A DNA stretch of 64,000 nt from Alphaproteobacteria bacterium (GCA_024743215.1 JANSWZ010000010.1:124001-188000), one strand, 5' to 3'; positions 8,519 to 18,068 are shown, numbered from the stretch's first letter. A program made the numbers and translations. The notes: generated by a model not told the origin, from the letters alone.

Positions 8519-9906
8519 GCAGACAAATGTCCGGATTTGCGAAGCGAATGCACTGTATCATCCAGCGTTTTTTCAACGAGTGCTATCAGCAGATCGGTTT
8601 CATCTTTGGTGATGGTCAGCGGCGGCGAAATAATCATGGAGTCCCGGACCGCTCGCATGACAAGGCCATTCTTGAAAGAATGATCGCGGCAGATCCCGCC
8701 GACAGTACCTTCATTCTCAAAACGCTTGCGCGAGGGTTTTTCAGGCACAAGTTCCAGCGCGCCGACCAGCCCGACCATCCGGGCTTCGCCGACAAGCGGA
8801 TGCTCCCCAAGCGCCTGCCATTTGGCTTGCATATAGGGCCCGATATCATCACGCACTCGCTCAACAATTCGCTCTGATTGAAGTATTTTAAGGTTTTTCA
8901 GGGCTGCAGCGCAAGCTGCCGGATGCCCGGAATAGGTGAATCCGTGGTAAAATTCACCGCCACCTGAAGTAATGACATCGCCGACAGTGTCGTTGACCAG
9001 CACCCCGCCAATGGGCAGATAGCCGGATGACAGGCCTTTTGCGATGGGCATCAGGTCAGGTTCAATGCCAAATGTTTCGCTGCCCCACCAATTCCCTGTT
9101 CGGCCAAAGCCACAAATAACTTCGTCGGCAACCAGCAGAATATTATGAGCTTTGCAAATCCGGTTGATCTCGGGCCAGTAAGTATCCGGCGGGATGATGA
9201 CACCACCAGCGCCCTGTAGTGGCTCGGCGATGAAAGCGGCGATTTTATTGGCGCCCACCAACTCGATTTCTCTTTCAAGGGCCGCAGCACACACAAGGCC
9301 AAATGCGTCGGGGCTGAGGTCGTCTCCCTCATCAAACCAGTAGGGTTGACGAATATGCCGAATACCCTCCGCCATGCCGCCCTGAGCGTGCATGCCACTC
9401 ATGCCGCCGAGACTGGCTCCGGCCAGTGTCGAACCGTGATAGCCATTCTTGCGCCCAATGATGATGTGTTTTTCCGGTTGGCCCATTGTCGTCCAGTAAT
9501 GGCGCACCATCCGCAGAACGGTGTCATTCGCCTCGGAACCGGAACCGGTGAAGAACACGCGGTTGAACCCGTCGGGCGCAAGCTCCGCCAGTTTTTTCGC
9601 CAGGGCCACAACTGGTGGATGGGTGGTTTTGAAAAATGTATTGTAGTAGGACAATTGCAGCATTTGCTCATGCACAGCATCGGCAATTTCACGCCGTCCA
9701 TGGCCAATATTCACACACCACAGTCCGGCCATTCCGTCCATGATGCGGTTCCCGTCTGAGTCCCACAAAAACACGCCTTCACCGCGCACAATGACCTTGC
9801 TTTTTTCCTGGTTGAGAGATTCGTGATCGCTGAACGGATGCAAATGATGCGCTGCGTCAGCTTCCTGCAGGTCTGTGGTCGGGAATTGATTTGAAATCCG
9901 GTTCAT
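8515..9906 (-). CDS. spuC: Class III aminotransferase, putrescine/polyamine type
   Basis: A 463-residue PLP-dependent omega-aminotransferase. It shows GMAGLWCVNIGHGR near the N-terminus, FFTGSGSEANDTVLRMVRHYW (cofactor phosphate binding), LLVADEVICGFGRTG and the Schiff-base lysine in PIAKGLSSGYLPIGG. It resembles SpuC-type putrescine-pyruvate transaminases. The start MNRISNQF at 9906 is used because the longer ORF (to 9945) would overlap the upstream puuA gene, which ends at 9912. It sits between puuA and puuB, so both gamma-glutamylation and direct transamination routes for putrescine may be present. Confidence 0.85.
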   Translation of the reverse strand: MNRISNQFPTTDLQEADAAHHLHPFSDHESLNQEKSKVIVRGEGVFLWDSDGNRIMDGMAGLWCVNIGHGRREIADAVHEQMLQLSYYNTFFKTTHPPVVALAKKLAELAPDGFNRVFFTGSGSEANDTVLRMVRHYWTTMGQPEKHIIIGRKNGYHGSTLAGASLGGMSGMHAQGGMAEGIRHIRQPYWFDEGDDLSPDAFGLVCAAALEREIELVGANKIAAFIAEPLQGAGGVIIPPDTYWPEINRICKAHNILLVADEVICGFGRTGNWWGSETFGIEPDLMPIAKGLSSGYLPIGGVLVNDTVGDVITSGGGEFYHGFTYSGHPAACAAALKNLKILQSERIVERVRDDIGPYMQAKWQALGEHPLVGEARMVGLVGALELVPEKPSRKRFENEGTVGGICRDHSFKNGLVMRAVRDSMIISPPLTITKDETDLLIALVEKTLDDTVHSLRKSGHLSA

Positions 9907-9911
9907 AAATC

Positions 9912-11306
9912 TCACACATTCAACAGAAGAAATTCGCGTTCCCAAGGGCTGATGACAGCCATGAAGGTCTCATACTCTTCCAGCTTGATGGCACAGAAGG
10001 TTGCAACAAAGCGTGCGCCCATAATCTCTATGAGCTCAGGGCATTTTTCAAACAGGTCAACGGCTTCCAGCAACCCGCGCGGCACACCGTAAGGCAGGCC
10101 TTCACCAGAGCCGGACAGGGGCGGCGGTGGTGTCATTTTCTTTTGAATTCCAATCAATCCGCAGGCAAGACTTGCTGCAATCGACAGATACGGATTGGCA
10201 TCAGAGCACGGTATACGGTTTTCCACCCGGCGGGATTGCGCATCTGCCATCGGCACCCGAAGCCCGACAGTTCGATTATCGTAGTCCCAATTCACATTCA
10301 CCGCGACTTCCGTATCGCGCGCCAGACGGCGATAGGAATTCACATAGGGTGCGAGAATGCACATCACATGTGGCAGGAATGCATTCTGACCGGCAATGAA
10401 ATTGTAGAACAGTTCGGTGGGTTCGCCATCCTTGCCGGAAAACGCATTTTCGTCCGTCTCCAATCCAACAATGGACTGGTGAATATGCATTGAGGACGCA
10501 GGCTCGCCAGCAATCGGCTTGGCCATGAACGTGGCATACATATTGTGCCGTAACGCTGCTTCGCGGATCGTGCGCTTGAACAAAAACACCTGATCGGCCA
10601 GTTCCAGCGGATCGCCATGCCGCAGATTGATTTCCATTTGCCCGGCACCTTCTTCATGCACCAGCGTGTCAATTTCCAGGCCCTGGGCCTCGGAATAATC
10701 GTAAATGTCATCGAACAGATCATCGAATTCATTAACGGCAGAGATGGAATAAAGCTGCCGGCCACTTTCCGATCTGCCGGATCGCCCGACGGGTGGTTCC
10801 AAGGGGTCATCGGGGTCGGTATTCGGCTTGACCAGATAGAATTCAAGTTCCGGTGCAATAATGGGGCGCAGGCCCAAATCTGCATACAGAGCCAGAACCT
10901 TCTTCAGCACATTTCTGGGGGAGATATCGACAGGATCCCCGTTTTTGTAGAACGCATCATGGATGATTTGCCCGGTTGGGTCATTCGCCCACGGGACAAC
11001 TGTCAGCGTAGACAGATCCGGCTTCAGCACCAGGTCGCTATCAACCGGGTCGTGCTGAAACCTCTCATTGTCCAAAGCGTAGTCGCCAGTAATAGTCTGG
11101 GTCAGAACCGAGCTTGGGATATTCATGTCAGGCGTATTGAAGAACTTTTCGGCAGGCATCAGCTTGCCTCTGGCAACGCCGGCCTGATCGCTGGTCATGC
11201 ACTCAAGATCTTCAATCTGCCGTTCAGCCAGCCACTTTCTGGCTGCCGCCATATCAGGAACGCCACGCAGCATATCCAGAGTGCCGGTAGTGTCGAAGTC
11301 CGCCAT
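9912..11306 (-). CDS. puuA: Glutamine synthetase family protein (gamma-glutamylputrescine synthetase-like)
   Basis: A 464-residue GS-fold ligase, shorter in motif content than housekeeping GlnA. Features are ELEFYLVKP and EEGAGQMEINLRHGDPLELADQ (metal/ATP-binding glutamates), FMAKPIAGEPASSMHIHQS and RVPMADAQSRRVENRIP-type substrate and ATP motifs. There is no adenylylation-type tail. PuuA joins glutamate to putrescine using ATP as the first step of the Puu pathway. It is the promoter-proximal gene of puuA-spuC-puuB and diverges from a second GS-like gene across a 98-base gap. Confidence 0.87.
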   Translation of the reverse strand: MADFDTTGTLDMLRGVPDMAAARKWLAERQIEDLECMTSDQAGVARGKLMPAEKFFNTPDMNIPSSVLTQTITGDYALDNERFQHDPVDSDLVLKPDLSTLTVVPWANDPTGQIIHDAFYKNGDPVDISPRNVLKKVLALYADLGLRPIIAPELEFYLVKPNTDPDDPLEPPVGRSGRSESGRQLYSISAVNEFDDLFDDIYDYSEAQGLEIDTLVHEEGAGQMEINLRHGDPLELADQVFLFKRTIREAALRHNMYATFMAKPIAGEPASSMHIHQSIVGLETDENAFSGKDGEPTELFYNFIAGQNAFLPHVMCILAPYVNSYRRLARDTEVAVNVNWDYDNRTVGLRVPMADAQSRRVENRIPCSDANPYLSIAASLACGLIGIQKKMTPPPPLSGSGEGLPYGVPRGLLEAVDLFEKCPELIEIMGARFVATFCAIKLEEYETFMAVISPWEREFLLLNV

Positions 11307-11404
11307 AAAAACCTGTGGGGTGCAGTGTAAGATTGCAAAACCGTATCACGGAGCGTAGTCACACATGAAGTGAATTATCCAAAGAAGCCACGCGCCAGAC
11401 CCAT

Positions 11405-12751
11405 ATGTCCAATCATTCCAAATCTGAACCTGAAATCTTTTTGGCCAATAATCCGGATATCGCGATCATCGAGTTTCTGATCTCTGATCTCAACGGCATC
11501 CTGCGTGGTAAATGGGCGCCTGTTACGTCGCTTCAAAAGGCGTTCGACACAGGCATCAACTTCCCGCTGTCCGTTTTTGGTCTTGATGTCTGGGGACGGG
11601 AAGTGGAGGAAACAGGTCTTCACATTGACATCGGAGATCCCGATGGTTTGTGCTTTGCGGTTCCCGGAACATTGTGCAGAAATGCAGTCGCACTCCAAAA
11701 CACGGCGCAAGTGATCATGACAATGCGCGATGAGAATGGACATCCTTTCGGCGGAGACCCGCGACAGATCCTGTCGCAGCAGGTCGCAGCACTAGCGGCC
11801 GAAGGACTGAGGGCCTGTGCCGCAATTGAGTTGGAGTTCTTCCTGTTTGATCCTGAAAAAATCGGGCCCGATGGCGCTCCACACCCGGTTGAACATGGCG
11901 TTGGTCCGGATCGTCAGAATATGTATTCTCTCAGCTCGCTGGACCAGTATGCCCCTGTGTTCAACGCCATCACTGCCATGGCTGAGCGTCAAGGTGTTGC
12001 AGTCGACACGATTGTCTCTGAAGCCGCGCCCGGTCAGTTTGAGGTGAATCTCAAACATTTGAGCGATGTGATGCGAGCCACAGATGAAGCGGTTCTGCTG
12101 AAACGGATTGTTGCCGATTGCGCCGAGGCGCATGGCTTGAAATCCAGTTTTATGGCGAAGCCATTTGCTGATCAGGCTGGCAACGGAATGCACATCCATG
12201 TCAGCCTTCTGGATGCGGCAGGCGATAATGTATTCGCTGGCAGAGATGGAGAAGCGCTTTTGCGCCATGCAATCGCAGGCACTTTGGACACTATGGCAGA
12301 CTGCACGCTGGTTTTCATCAACACCGTCAATGGCTTTCGCCGCCTGCATCCAGGGTCCTATGCTCCGACCAGAGCTGTATGGGGGCGCAACAACCGGTCT
12401 GTTGCTGTTCGGGTGCCTGCGTCACCGCCTGCTGCAATGCGACTTGAACACCGCATCTCAGGGGCGGATGCAAATCCCTACCTTGTCATGACGGCTGTTT
12501 TGGCGGCCATGCGCCAGGGAATGAAGCACGGGTTGGAGCCTGCTGATCCAATCGAAGATAATGCTTACAAAGGTACGGATGACCAATTGCCGGACAACCC
12601 GAAAACAGCGTTGCACCTGTTCCGAACCAGCAGCTTTGCCAAAGAGGCCTTCACCCCCCTTGGTCACAAGATAATCTGTGCATTAAAACAGGCAGAAATT
12701 GATGCCTTTGCAGCGGAAATCACGCCTCTGGAACACAGTACATACGGATAA
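11405..12751 (+). CDS. Second glutamine synthetase family protein (PuuA-like paralogue)
   Basis: A 448-residue GS-fold ligase, clearly diverged from the neighbouring puuA. It retains ISDLNGILRGKW, IELEFFLFDPE, SEAAPGQFEVNLKH, FMAKPFADQAGNGMHIH and RVPASPPAAMRLEHRISGADANPYL. Such paralogues ligate glutamate to polyamines or other monoamines; the specific amine is not readable. It lies directly upstream of potFGHI, suggesting that the imported amine is its substrate. About 135 bases separate it from potF, so separate promoters are possible. Confidence 0.85.
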   Translation: MSNHSKSEPEIFLANNPDIAIIEFLISDLNGILRGKWAPVTSLQKAFDTGINFPLSVFGLDVWGREVEETGLHIDIGDPDGLCFAVPGTLCRNAVALQNTAQVIMTMRDENGHPFGGDPRQILSQQVAALAAEGLRACAAIELEFFLFDPEKIGPDGAPHPVEHGVGPDRQNMYSLSSLDQYAPVFNAITAMAERQGVAVDTIVSEAAPGQFEVNLKHLSDVMRATDEAVLLKRIVADCAEAHGLKSSFMAKPFADQAGNGMHIHVSLLDAAGDNVFAGRDGEALLRHAIAGTLDTMADCTLVFINTVNGFRRLHPGSYAPTRAVWGRNNRSVAVRVPASPPAAMRLEHRISGADANPYLVMTAVLAAMRQGMKHGLEPADPIEDNAYKGTDDQLPDNPKTALHLFRTSSFAKEAFTPLGHKIICALKQAEIDAFAAEITPLEHSTYG

Positions 12752-12887
12752 AATCCGGATTCAGCATTACGATGGTTTCTGAAATAAATCTTGAGGTGAA
12801 CCGCATTCCCTCTTATCGTTTTGAATTAAATGTCAGATATTGCTATGTTTTTAGCGATACTGGCTTGGCATCTGTTTGGGGAATTGT

Positions 12888-13991
12888 ATGCACCGATCTA
12901 AATCAGCTTTGAAAATCAGCATTTTCGGCCTGAGCCTTGCGCTTTCAACGAGTGCTGCATTTGCGCAGGAACGCAAGGTCAATATCTTCAACTGGTCCGA
13001 CTACATTGATGAAAGTATCCTGTCTGATTTTACTGCTGAAACTGGAATTGAAGTCACCTACGACGTATTTGATTCAAATGAAGTGCTTGAAACCAAATTA
13101 TTGGCGGGCGGCAGCGGATATGATGTTGTCGTGCCGACCGGAACCTTCTTGGAACGGCAAATTCAGGCTGGGGTGTTTCAGAAGCTGAACCGGGCAAAGC
13201 TGTCCAACCTGACAAATATGTGGGCCGATATTGAAGACCGTGTGGCCCAATATGATCAGGGCAATGCCTATTCCATCAATTATATGTGGGGCACCACCGG
13301 CATTGGCTACAATGTTGAGAAGATTGCCGAGCGTATGCCAGATGCACCGCTCGATAGCTGGCGGCTAATCTTTGATCCTGAGATCGTGTCAAAGTTTCAG
13401 GATTGTGGCATTCATTTGCTGGATGCTCCAACGGAGCTTGTGCCCGCCGCTTTGAACTATCTGGGACTGGAACCGGATTCCAAGGATGCGGATCTGCTGG
13501 CGCAGGCGGAAGAGTTGTTGCTCAGCATCCGGCCCTACGTTCAGAAATTCCACTCGTCAGAGTACATAAATGGCCTTGCCAATGGTGACATTTGTATTGC
13601 GGTGGGTTGGTCAGGTGATGTGCTGCAAGCGCGGGACAGGGCTGCCGAAGCCGACAATGGCGTATCTGTTGAATACACGATCCCGAAAGAAGGCGCTTTG
13701 ATGTGGTTTGATCAGATGGCCATTCCAGCTGATGCAAAAAATGTTGAAGAGGCCCATGAGTTTCTCAATTACATGATGCGGCCGGAGGTCATCGCGAAGG
13801 CGTCAAATTATGTTTATTATGCCAATGGCAACCACGCTTCAAAGCCTTTGCTGCTGGAGGATGTCTTTACCGACCCCGCAATTTACCCAAGTGACGAGAC
13901 GATCGCAAAACTGTTTACAGTTACGGCCGCCGCACCTCGTCAGCAGCGGCTGCTGACACGGACCTGGACCAAGGTAAAGACCGGCCAGTAA
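12888..13991 (+). CDS. potF: Spermidine/putrescine ABC transporter substrate-binding protein
   Basis: A 367-residue periplasmic binding protein. The ATG at 12888 follows a GGGG-containing ribosome site and starts a signal peptide ending around SAAFAQE; an in-frame TTG at 12876 is less likely. The mature protein opens with KVNIFNWSDYIDESIL, the PotD/PotF signature, and has GGSGYDVVVPTGTFLERQI, YMWGTTGIGYN and IAVGWSGDVLQA. It delivers putrescine or a related polyamine to the PotHI permease. First gene of potF-potG-potH-potI. Confidence 0.93.
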   Translation: MHRSKSALKISIFGLSLALSTSAAFAQERKVNIFNWSDYIDESILSDFTAETGIEVTYDVFDSNEVLETKLLAGGSGYDVVVPTGTFLERQIQAGVFQKLNRAKLSNLTNMWADIEDRVAQYDQGNAYSINYMWGTTGIGYNVEKIAERMPDAPLDSWRLIFDPEIVSKFQDCGIHLLDAPTELVPAALNYLGLEPDSKDADLLAQAEELLLSIRPYVQKFHSSEYINGLANGDICIAVGWSGDVLQARDRAAEADNGVSVEYTIPKEGALMWFDQMAIPADAKNVEEAHEFLNYMMRPEVIAKASNYVYYANGNHASKPLLLEDVFTDPAIYPSDETIAKLFTVTAAAPRQQRLLTRTWTKVKTGQ

Positions 13992-14076
13992 AGAGACCTG
14001 CTATGCTGCAACGAAATACCCGGTTCCGGGCAGCCGGATATTTGACTCAAACGGATATGTGAAAGCGGCGAACACG

Positions 14077-15276
14077 ATGGCAAAAACTCTGGGGCCTGTC
14101 CGACGCGAGTTTGCGCCATGGAATGATCCTGATGCTGTGCCGTATATCTCCTTTCAGAACGTAACAAAGCGCTTTGGTGATTTCACTGCGGTAAATGATC
14201 TGTCGCTTGATATTTATGAGCGCGAGTTCTTTGCGCTGCTGGGTCCTTCCGGATGTGGGAAAACCACAATGATGCGGATGTTGGCGGGATTTGACGCTCC
14301 CTCCAACGGTAATGTTTCGCTGGATGGCACAGATCTGACCGGAATTCCGCCCTATAAGCGCCCGGTCAACATGATGTTTCAGTCCTATGCGCTGTTTCCC
14401 CATATGAGCGTGGAGAAGAACATTGCGTTCGGTCTGAAGCAGGAGCGTATCGCCAATGCGGAGGTGAAGGCCCGCGTTGAGGAAATGCTGAGCCTCGTCA
14501 AACTTGAAGAATTTGCCAAACGCAAGCCACATCAATTGTCAGGCGGGCAACGTCAGCGTGTTGCCTTGGCCAGGTCTTTGGCGAAACGCCCGAAAGTCTT
14601 GCTGTTGGATGAACCCATGGGCGCGCTGGACAAGAAGCTGCGCGAAGAAACCCAATTTGAATTGATGGACCTGCAGGAACGCCTTGGCATGACGTTTATG
14701 ATCGTGACCCATGATCAGGAGGAAGCCATGACTGTGGCTGACCGCATTGCTGTCATGGATGAGGGCCGCATCATTCAGATCGCCACGCCAACGGAAATCT
14801 ACGAGCAGCCGTCCTCGCGTTATGTTGCTGACTTCATTGGCGACATCAATTTGATCGAGGGGCGGTTGACCGTGCTCCCGGAAGCTGAATTCGCAGATAA
14901 CCTTGCAATCATGCAGTGCCCGGGCATCGGGTCAAATTCGGACGTCGGCCTTGAAATCCAGGTTCAATGCGAGACCACAAGCGATTTGGCTGTGGGTGAT
15001 CGAGGTTGGTTTGCTATGCGCCCGGAAAAAATTCGCTTGTCCCATGAAGTGCCAGAGGGACTTGATCCAGCCAATCCGGTCAACGCAGTTAAAGGAACCA
15101 TCTACGACATCGCCTATCTGGGAGATGTGTCCGTCTTTCATGTGAAGATCAATGACGACGTCATCATTCGGGCGACACAGACCAACACCACCCGATTGGT
15201 GGAACGGCCTTTGTCCTGGGAAGACCGGGTGTGGCTTTATTGGGGAGCGGATGCAGGCATCCTGCTGGCTTCGTGA
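14077..15276 (+). CDS. potG: Polyamine ABC transporter ATP-binding protein
   Basis: A 399-residue ATPase with Walker A GPSGCGKTT, Q-loop region MMFQSYALFPHM, signature LSGGQRQRVALARSL, Walker B VLLLDEP and switch VTHDQEEAMTVAD. A C-terminal TOBE domain (FAMRPEKIRLSHE, later YLGDVSVFHVK) completes it. The ATG at 14077 is preferred; a GTG at 14059 would add six residues. Its stop overlaps the GTG start of potH (GTGA), consistent with translational coupling. Confidence 0.92.
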   Translation: MAKTLGPVRREFAPWNDPDAVPYISFQNVTKRFGDFTAVNDLSLDIYEREFFALLGPSGCGKTTMMRMLAGFDAPSNGNVSLDGTDLTGIPPYKRPVNMMFQSYALFPHMSVEKNIAFGLKQERIANAEVKARVEEMLSLVKLEEFAKRKPHQLSGGQRQRVALARSLAKRPKVLLLDEPMGALDKKLREETQFELMDLQERLGMTFMIVTHDQEEAMTVADRIAVMDEGRIIQIATPTEIYEQPSSRYVADFIGDINLIEGRLTVLPEAEFADNLAIMQCPGIGSNSDVGLEIQVQCETTSDLAVGDRGWFAMRPEKIRLSHEVPEGLDPANPVNAVKGTIYDIAYLGDVSVFHVKINDDVIIRATQTNTTRLVERPLSWEDRVWLYWGADAGILLAS

Positions 15277-16199
15277 ACAGTTTGAAGCGGTTTCTCAGTG
15301 ATCGGATCAGTAGCCGGTTTATGCTCATTGGTGTGCCGTATCTCTGGCTGGTGATCCTGTTTCTCATTCCGTTCCTGATCGTCCTGAAAGTCTCGTTTTC
15401 AGAGCCGACAGTCTCTATCCCGCCTTACAGCCCAAGGTTGGACATCAGCGATGGCATGTCTGCTCTTTGGCAACAAATTCGACAGTTCAGCATTGAGAAC
15501 TACGTTTTCCTGATAGAAGAACCGCTGTTCTACCGCTCCTATCTGTCCAGTTTCACAATTGCTGCCATTGCCACCTTCATCACACTGTTGATCGGGTATC
15601 CTTTGGCTTACGCCATGGCGCGCGCGCCACGATCCTGGCGCGCTATTTTGTTGATGTTGGTTATCTTGCCATTCTGGACGTCTTTTCTGATCCGCGTTTA
15701 CGCCTGGATCGGAATTCTGAAGAAAGAGGGTCTGCTCAATCAGGTGTTACTGGCCATTGGCGTCATTTCCGAACCATTGACGATTCTCAATACCAACGCT
15801 GCGGTCTATATCGGCATTGTGTATTCCTATCTGCCATTTCTGGTGTTGCCGCTTTATGCCTCGCTTGAGCGCATGGATGACAGCTTGCTGGAGGCCGCCG
15901 CCGATTTGGGCTGCACACCTATGAAGGCATTTTGGACGATTACACTTCCAATATCGATTCCAGGCATCGTCGCCGGATGCTTTCTCGTCTTCATTCCGGC
16001 TGTAGGAGAGTTTGTCATTCCCGACCTTCTGGGCGGTTCCGAGACTTTGATGATTGGTCGTACCTTGTGGGTCGAGTTCTTCAACAATCGCGATTGGCCG
16101 GTCGCCAGCGCAGTGGCGGTAGTCCTGCTTCTTGTTCTCGTGGTCCCAATTGCCCTGTTTCAGAATGCACAGGCGCGCGCGGAGGAAAAAGCCTCATGA
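15273..16199 (+). CDS. potH: Polyamine ABC transporter permease 1
   Basis: A 308-residue inner-membrane permease. The GTG at 15273 overlaps the potG stop, giving MNSLKRFLSDR; a longer ORF from 15231 reads into potG and is rejected. There are about six hydrophobic spans starting with YLWLVILFLIPFLIVL, and the cytoplasmic EAA loop EAAADLGCTPMKAFWTITLP that contacts the ATPase. It overlaps potI by four bases (ATGA). Confidence 0.92.
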   Translation: MNSLKRFLSDRISSRFMLIGVPYLWLVILFLIPFLIVLKVSFSEPTVSIPPYSPRLDISDGMSALWQQIRQFSIENYVFLIEEPLFYRSYLSSFTIAAIATFITLLIGYPLAYAMARAPRSWRAILLMLVILPFWTSFLIRVYAWIGILKKEGLLNQVLLAIGVISEPLTILNTNAAVYIGIVYSYLPFLVLPLYASLERMDDSLLEAAADLGCTPMKAFWTITLPISIPGIVAGCFLVFIPAVGEFVIPDLLGGSETLMIGRTLWVEFFNNRDWPVASAVAVVLLLVLVVPIALFQNAQARAEEKAS

Positions 16200-17005
16200 A
16201 GCGCACCAGTTGGTTTAACATAACGTCTTTGGTTCTGGGGTTTTCATTCCTTTACCTGCCAATCCTCTTGCTGGTCATTTTTTCCTTCAATGAATCGCGT
16301 CTGGTCACCGTTTGGGGAGGGTTTTCCACCAAATGGTATAGCGAGATGTGGCAGAATCAGGGTTTGATTGATGCGGCTTGGGTCACACTGCGCGTCGGCC
16401 TGCTATCTGCGACAATCGCCACGGTGCTTGGCACGATGGCAGCATTGGCTTTGTCCCGGCATAAGCGGTTTGCAGGCCGGACCCTGTTTTCAGGAATGAT
16501 CTATGCACCGCTTGTTATGCCGGAAGTCATTACCGGCCTGTCATTGCTGCTGCTGTTTGTTGCCATAGATTTTGCACGTGGGTTTTGGGCAGTCACACTG
16601 GCCCACATTACCTTCTCCATGTGCTTCGTTGCTGTTGTGGTGCAATCAAGACTGGTGACATTTGATCGCTCACTGGAGGAGGCCGCCAGCGATCTTGGTT
16701 GCCCGCCGGCTAAAACCTTTTTTGTCATTACACTGCCGGTTATAGCACCTGCCATAATCGCTGGCTGGATGCTGGCCTTCACATTGTCTCTGGATGATCT
16801 GGTGATCGCGAGCTTTACATCCGGTCCAGGGGCCACAACGCTGCCGATGAAAATTTACAGTCAGGTTCGGCTCGGCGTGACACCGGAGATAAATGCCGTC
16901 TGCACAATTCTATTGGGGCTGGTCACATCTGGGGTTCTGATTGCATCCTATCTGATGCGTAAAGAACAACAGCGCAGCCAATTCAAATCGGCCGCAGCGC
17001 CTTAG
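16196..17005 (+). CDS. potI: Polyamine ABC transporter permease 2
   Basis: A 269-residue partner permease starting at the ATG that overlaps the potH stop. The much longer open frame from 15932 is only an extension antiparallel to family alignment and runs inside potH. Six predicted spans begin with LVLGFSFLYLPILLLVIFSF; the EAA loop reads EEAASDLGCPPAKTFFVITL. Last gene of the pot operon, followed at 43 bases by the minus-strand tRNA-His. Confidence 0.92.
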   Translation: MKRTSWFNITSLVLGFSFLYLPILLLVIFSFNESRLVTVWGGFSTKWYSEMWQNQGLIDAAWVTLRVGLLSATIATVLGTMAALALSRHKRFAGRTLFSGMIYAPLVMPEVITGLSLLLLFVAIDFARGFWAVTLAHITFSMCFVAVVVQSRLVTFDRSLEEAASDLGCPPAKTFFVITLPVIAPAIIAGWMLAFTLSLDDLVIASFTSGPGATTLPMKIYSQVRLGVTPEINAVCTILLGLVTSGVLIASYLMRKEQQRSQFKSAAAP

Positions 17006-17048
17006 TGGGCATTTGGTGATTTAAGAGAATTTGGTGAGTTAAGAGAAA

Positions 17049-17125
17049 TGGTACAGCTGGGTGGTCTCGAACCACCGACCTCCGGATCCACAATCCGGCG
17101 CTCTAACCAACTGAGCTACAGCTGC
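17049..17125 (-). tRNA. tRNA-His (anticodon GTG), CCA encoded
   Basis: The minus strand folds as a full cloverleaf. The 5' acceptor GCAGCTG pairs with CAGCTGT (one G-U pair), followed by discriminator A and an encoded CCA. The D-arm is GCTC/GAGC, the anticodon stem CCGGA/TCCGG around TTGTGGA, and the T-arm GGTGG-TTCGAGA-CCACC. The base before the acceptor is T, not G, so the universal G-1:C73 histidine identity pair is absent from the gene. That state is known from a clade of Alphaproteobacteria. Confidence 0.95.
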
Positions 17126-17301
17126 ACATGCCCGACAACATCACAGTTGCAGGCGAGAAAGTCTTTAGGCCGACGTTGGTGTTATTTCAAGCAAAACTTT
17201 GAATGCAATATCCATTTGTTTCCGCAAAAGGGGGAATTCGGTGGATATGTGAATTGCTTTTCAGATCCTGAGCCGAATGGCACCTGAAAATGCAGGCAAA
17301 G

Positions 17302-17327
17302 AAAAACCCGGACCTAGATCCGGGTTT
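17302..17327 (-). terminator. Rho-independent terminator for the first phasin gene
   Basis: A perfect 9-bp stem (AAACCCGGA / TCCGGGTTT) with a 6-base loop; read on the minus strand it is followed by a T-rich stretch. It lies 28 bases after the phasin stop codon. Confidence 0.75.
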
Positions 17328-17354
17328 CTCAGTGGAAGCTTGGGAGTGCGTAAA

Positions 17355-17930
17355 TTATGCAGCTTTCATCACTTTTTCAGCAGCCTGTTTGGCTGGGGTG
17401 AAAGTCTCGGTCATAGCCTTGCCTGTCAAAGAAGACAGGTCCTTGGACTGTGCGCTCATCATTTCAAACTGCTGACGGGCGAATGATGTCTGCAATTCAA
17501 CGGCTTCGGATACGGATTTCACGCTGAACAGGTCTTTGAAAAAATCATATGCCGCATCTGTATTTGCTTTGGCATTATCCATTGCTTTGTGCTGAACTTC
17601 CAAAGCGGTCTCACGCACTGTTTCCAGTGTTTCTTCGACAACATCGATGGATTCTTCTGCGGCAGCCTTGACTTTCGCATAGCCATCTTTGGTCTGGGAG
17701 ACAGCTTTTTCGGCCATGTCGCGGACCATTGTTGGAACTTCCATGTTGGCAGCGTCGAATTTCGATACGTCAAACATGTCAGCGCCTGCAAATGGCATCT
17801 CAGGCAATTTGAAAGCTTCAAAGCCCGGCATTCCGGGAATGATAGGTGTTGTGGTTTCTGCAGTCTTCGCAGCTGTCGCAGGCTTGCTAGCAGCGCGGGT
17901 GCGGGTCGTTTTTGCTTTAGTCGCGGTCAT
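17355..17930 (-). CDS. Phasin family protein
   Basis: A 191-residue protein with an Ala/Thr/Lys-rich N-terminus (MTATKAKTTRTRAASKP) followed by a long amphipathic helical domain. It contains AMDNAKANTDAAYDFFKDLF, SEAVELQTSFARQQFEMM and a TGKAMTETFTPAKQAAEKVM tail, all characteristic of phasins coating polyhydroxyalkanoate granules. The ATG at 17930 has a GGAG ribosome site; the ORF extends upstream to 18038 but without a site. A second phasin gene lies just upstream, and an 11-bp-arm inverted repeat sits between them. Confidence 0.88.
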   Translation of the reverse strand: MTATKAKTTRTRAASKPATAAKTAETTTPIIPGMPGFEAFKLPEMPFAGADMFDVSKFDAANMEVPTMVRDMAEKAVSQTKDGYAKVKAAAEESIDVVEETLETVRETALEVQHKAMDNAKANTDAAYDFFKDLFSVKSVSEAVELQTSFARQQFEMMSAQSKDLSSLTGKAMTETFTPAKQAAEKVMKAA

Positions 17931-18024
17931 GTCAATAACTCCAGTATTTGCCGTATTTCTGTGGCCTGCAGCGTGAACATGGTGTCTCGGCAAGCCGTTG
18001 CGTATCAGATATAATTGATTTTTT

Positions 18025-18054
18025 GTGCATTGCAACAAATATTTTGCAATGCAC
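18025..18054. promoter_or_regulatory. Long inverted repeat upstream of phasin 1, candidate PhaR operator
   Basis: Arms GTGCATTGCAA and TTGCAATGCAC pair perfectly over 11 bases around an 8-base AT-rich spacer. It lies about 95 bases upstream of the phasin 1 ATG. The TGCA-rich core recurs upstream of phasin 2. Phasin promoters are commonly bound by PhaR at TGC/GCA-rich sites, so this is a reasonable operator candidate. Confidence 0.55.
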
Positions 18055-18068
18055 CATTTTCATGAAGA

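Noticed and set aside
15932-16195. Long N-terminal extension of potI
   Set aside because: It overlaps potH in another frame; the ATG overlapping the potH stop gives a normal-length permease.
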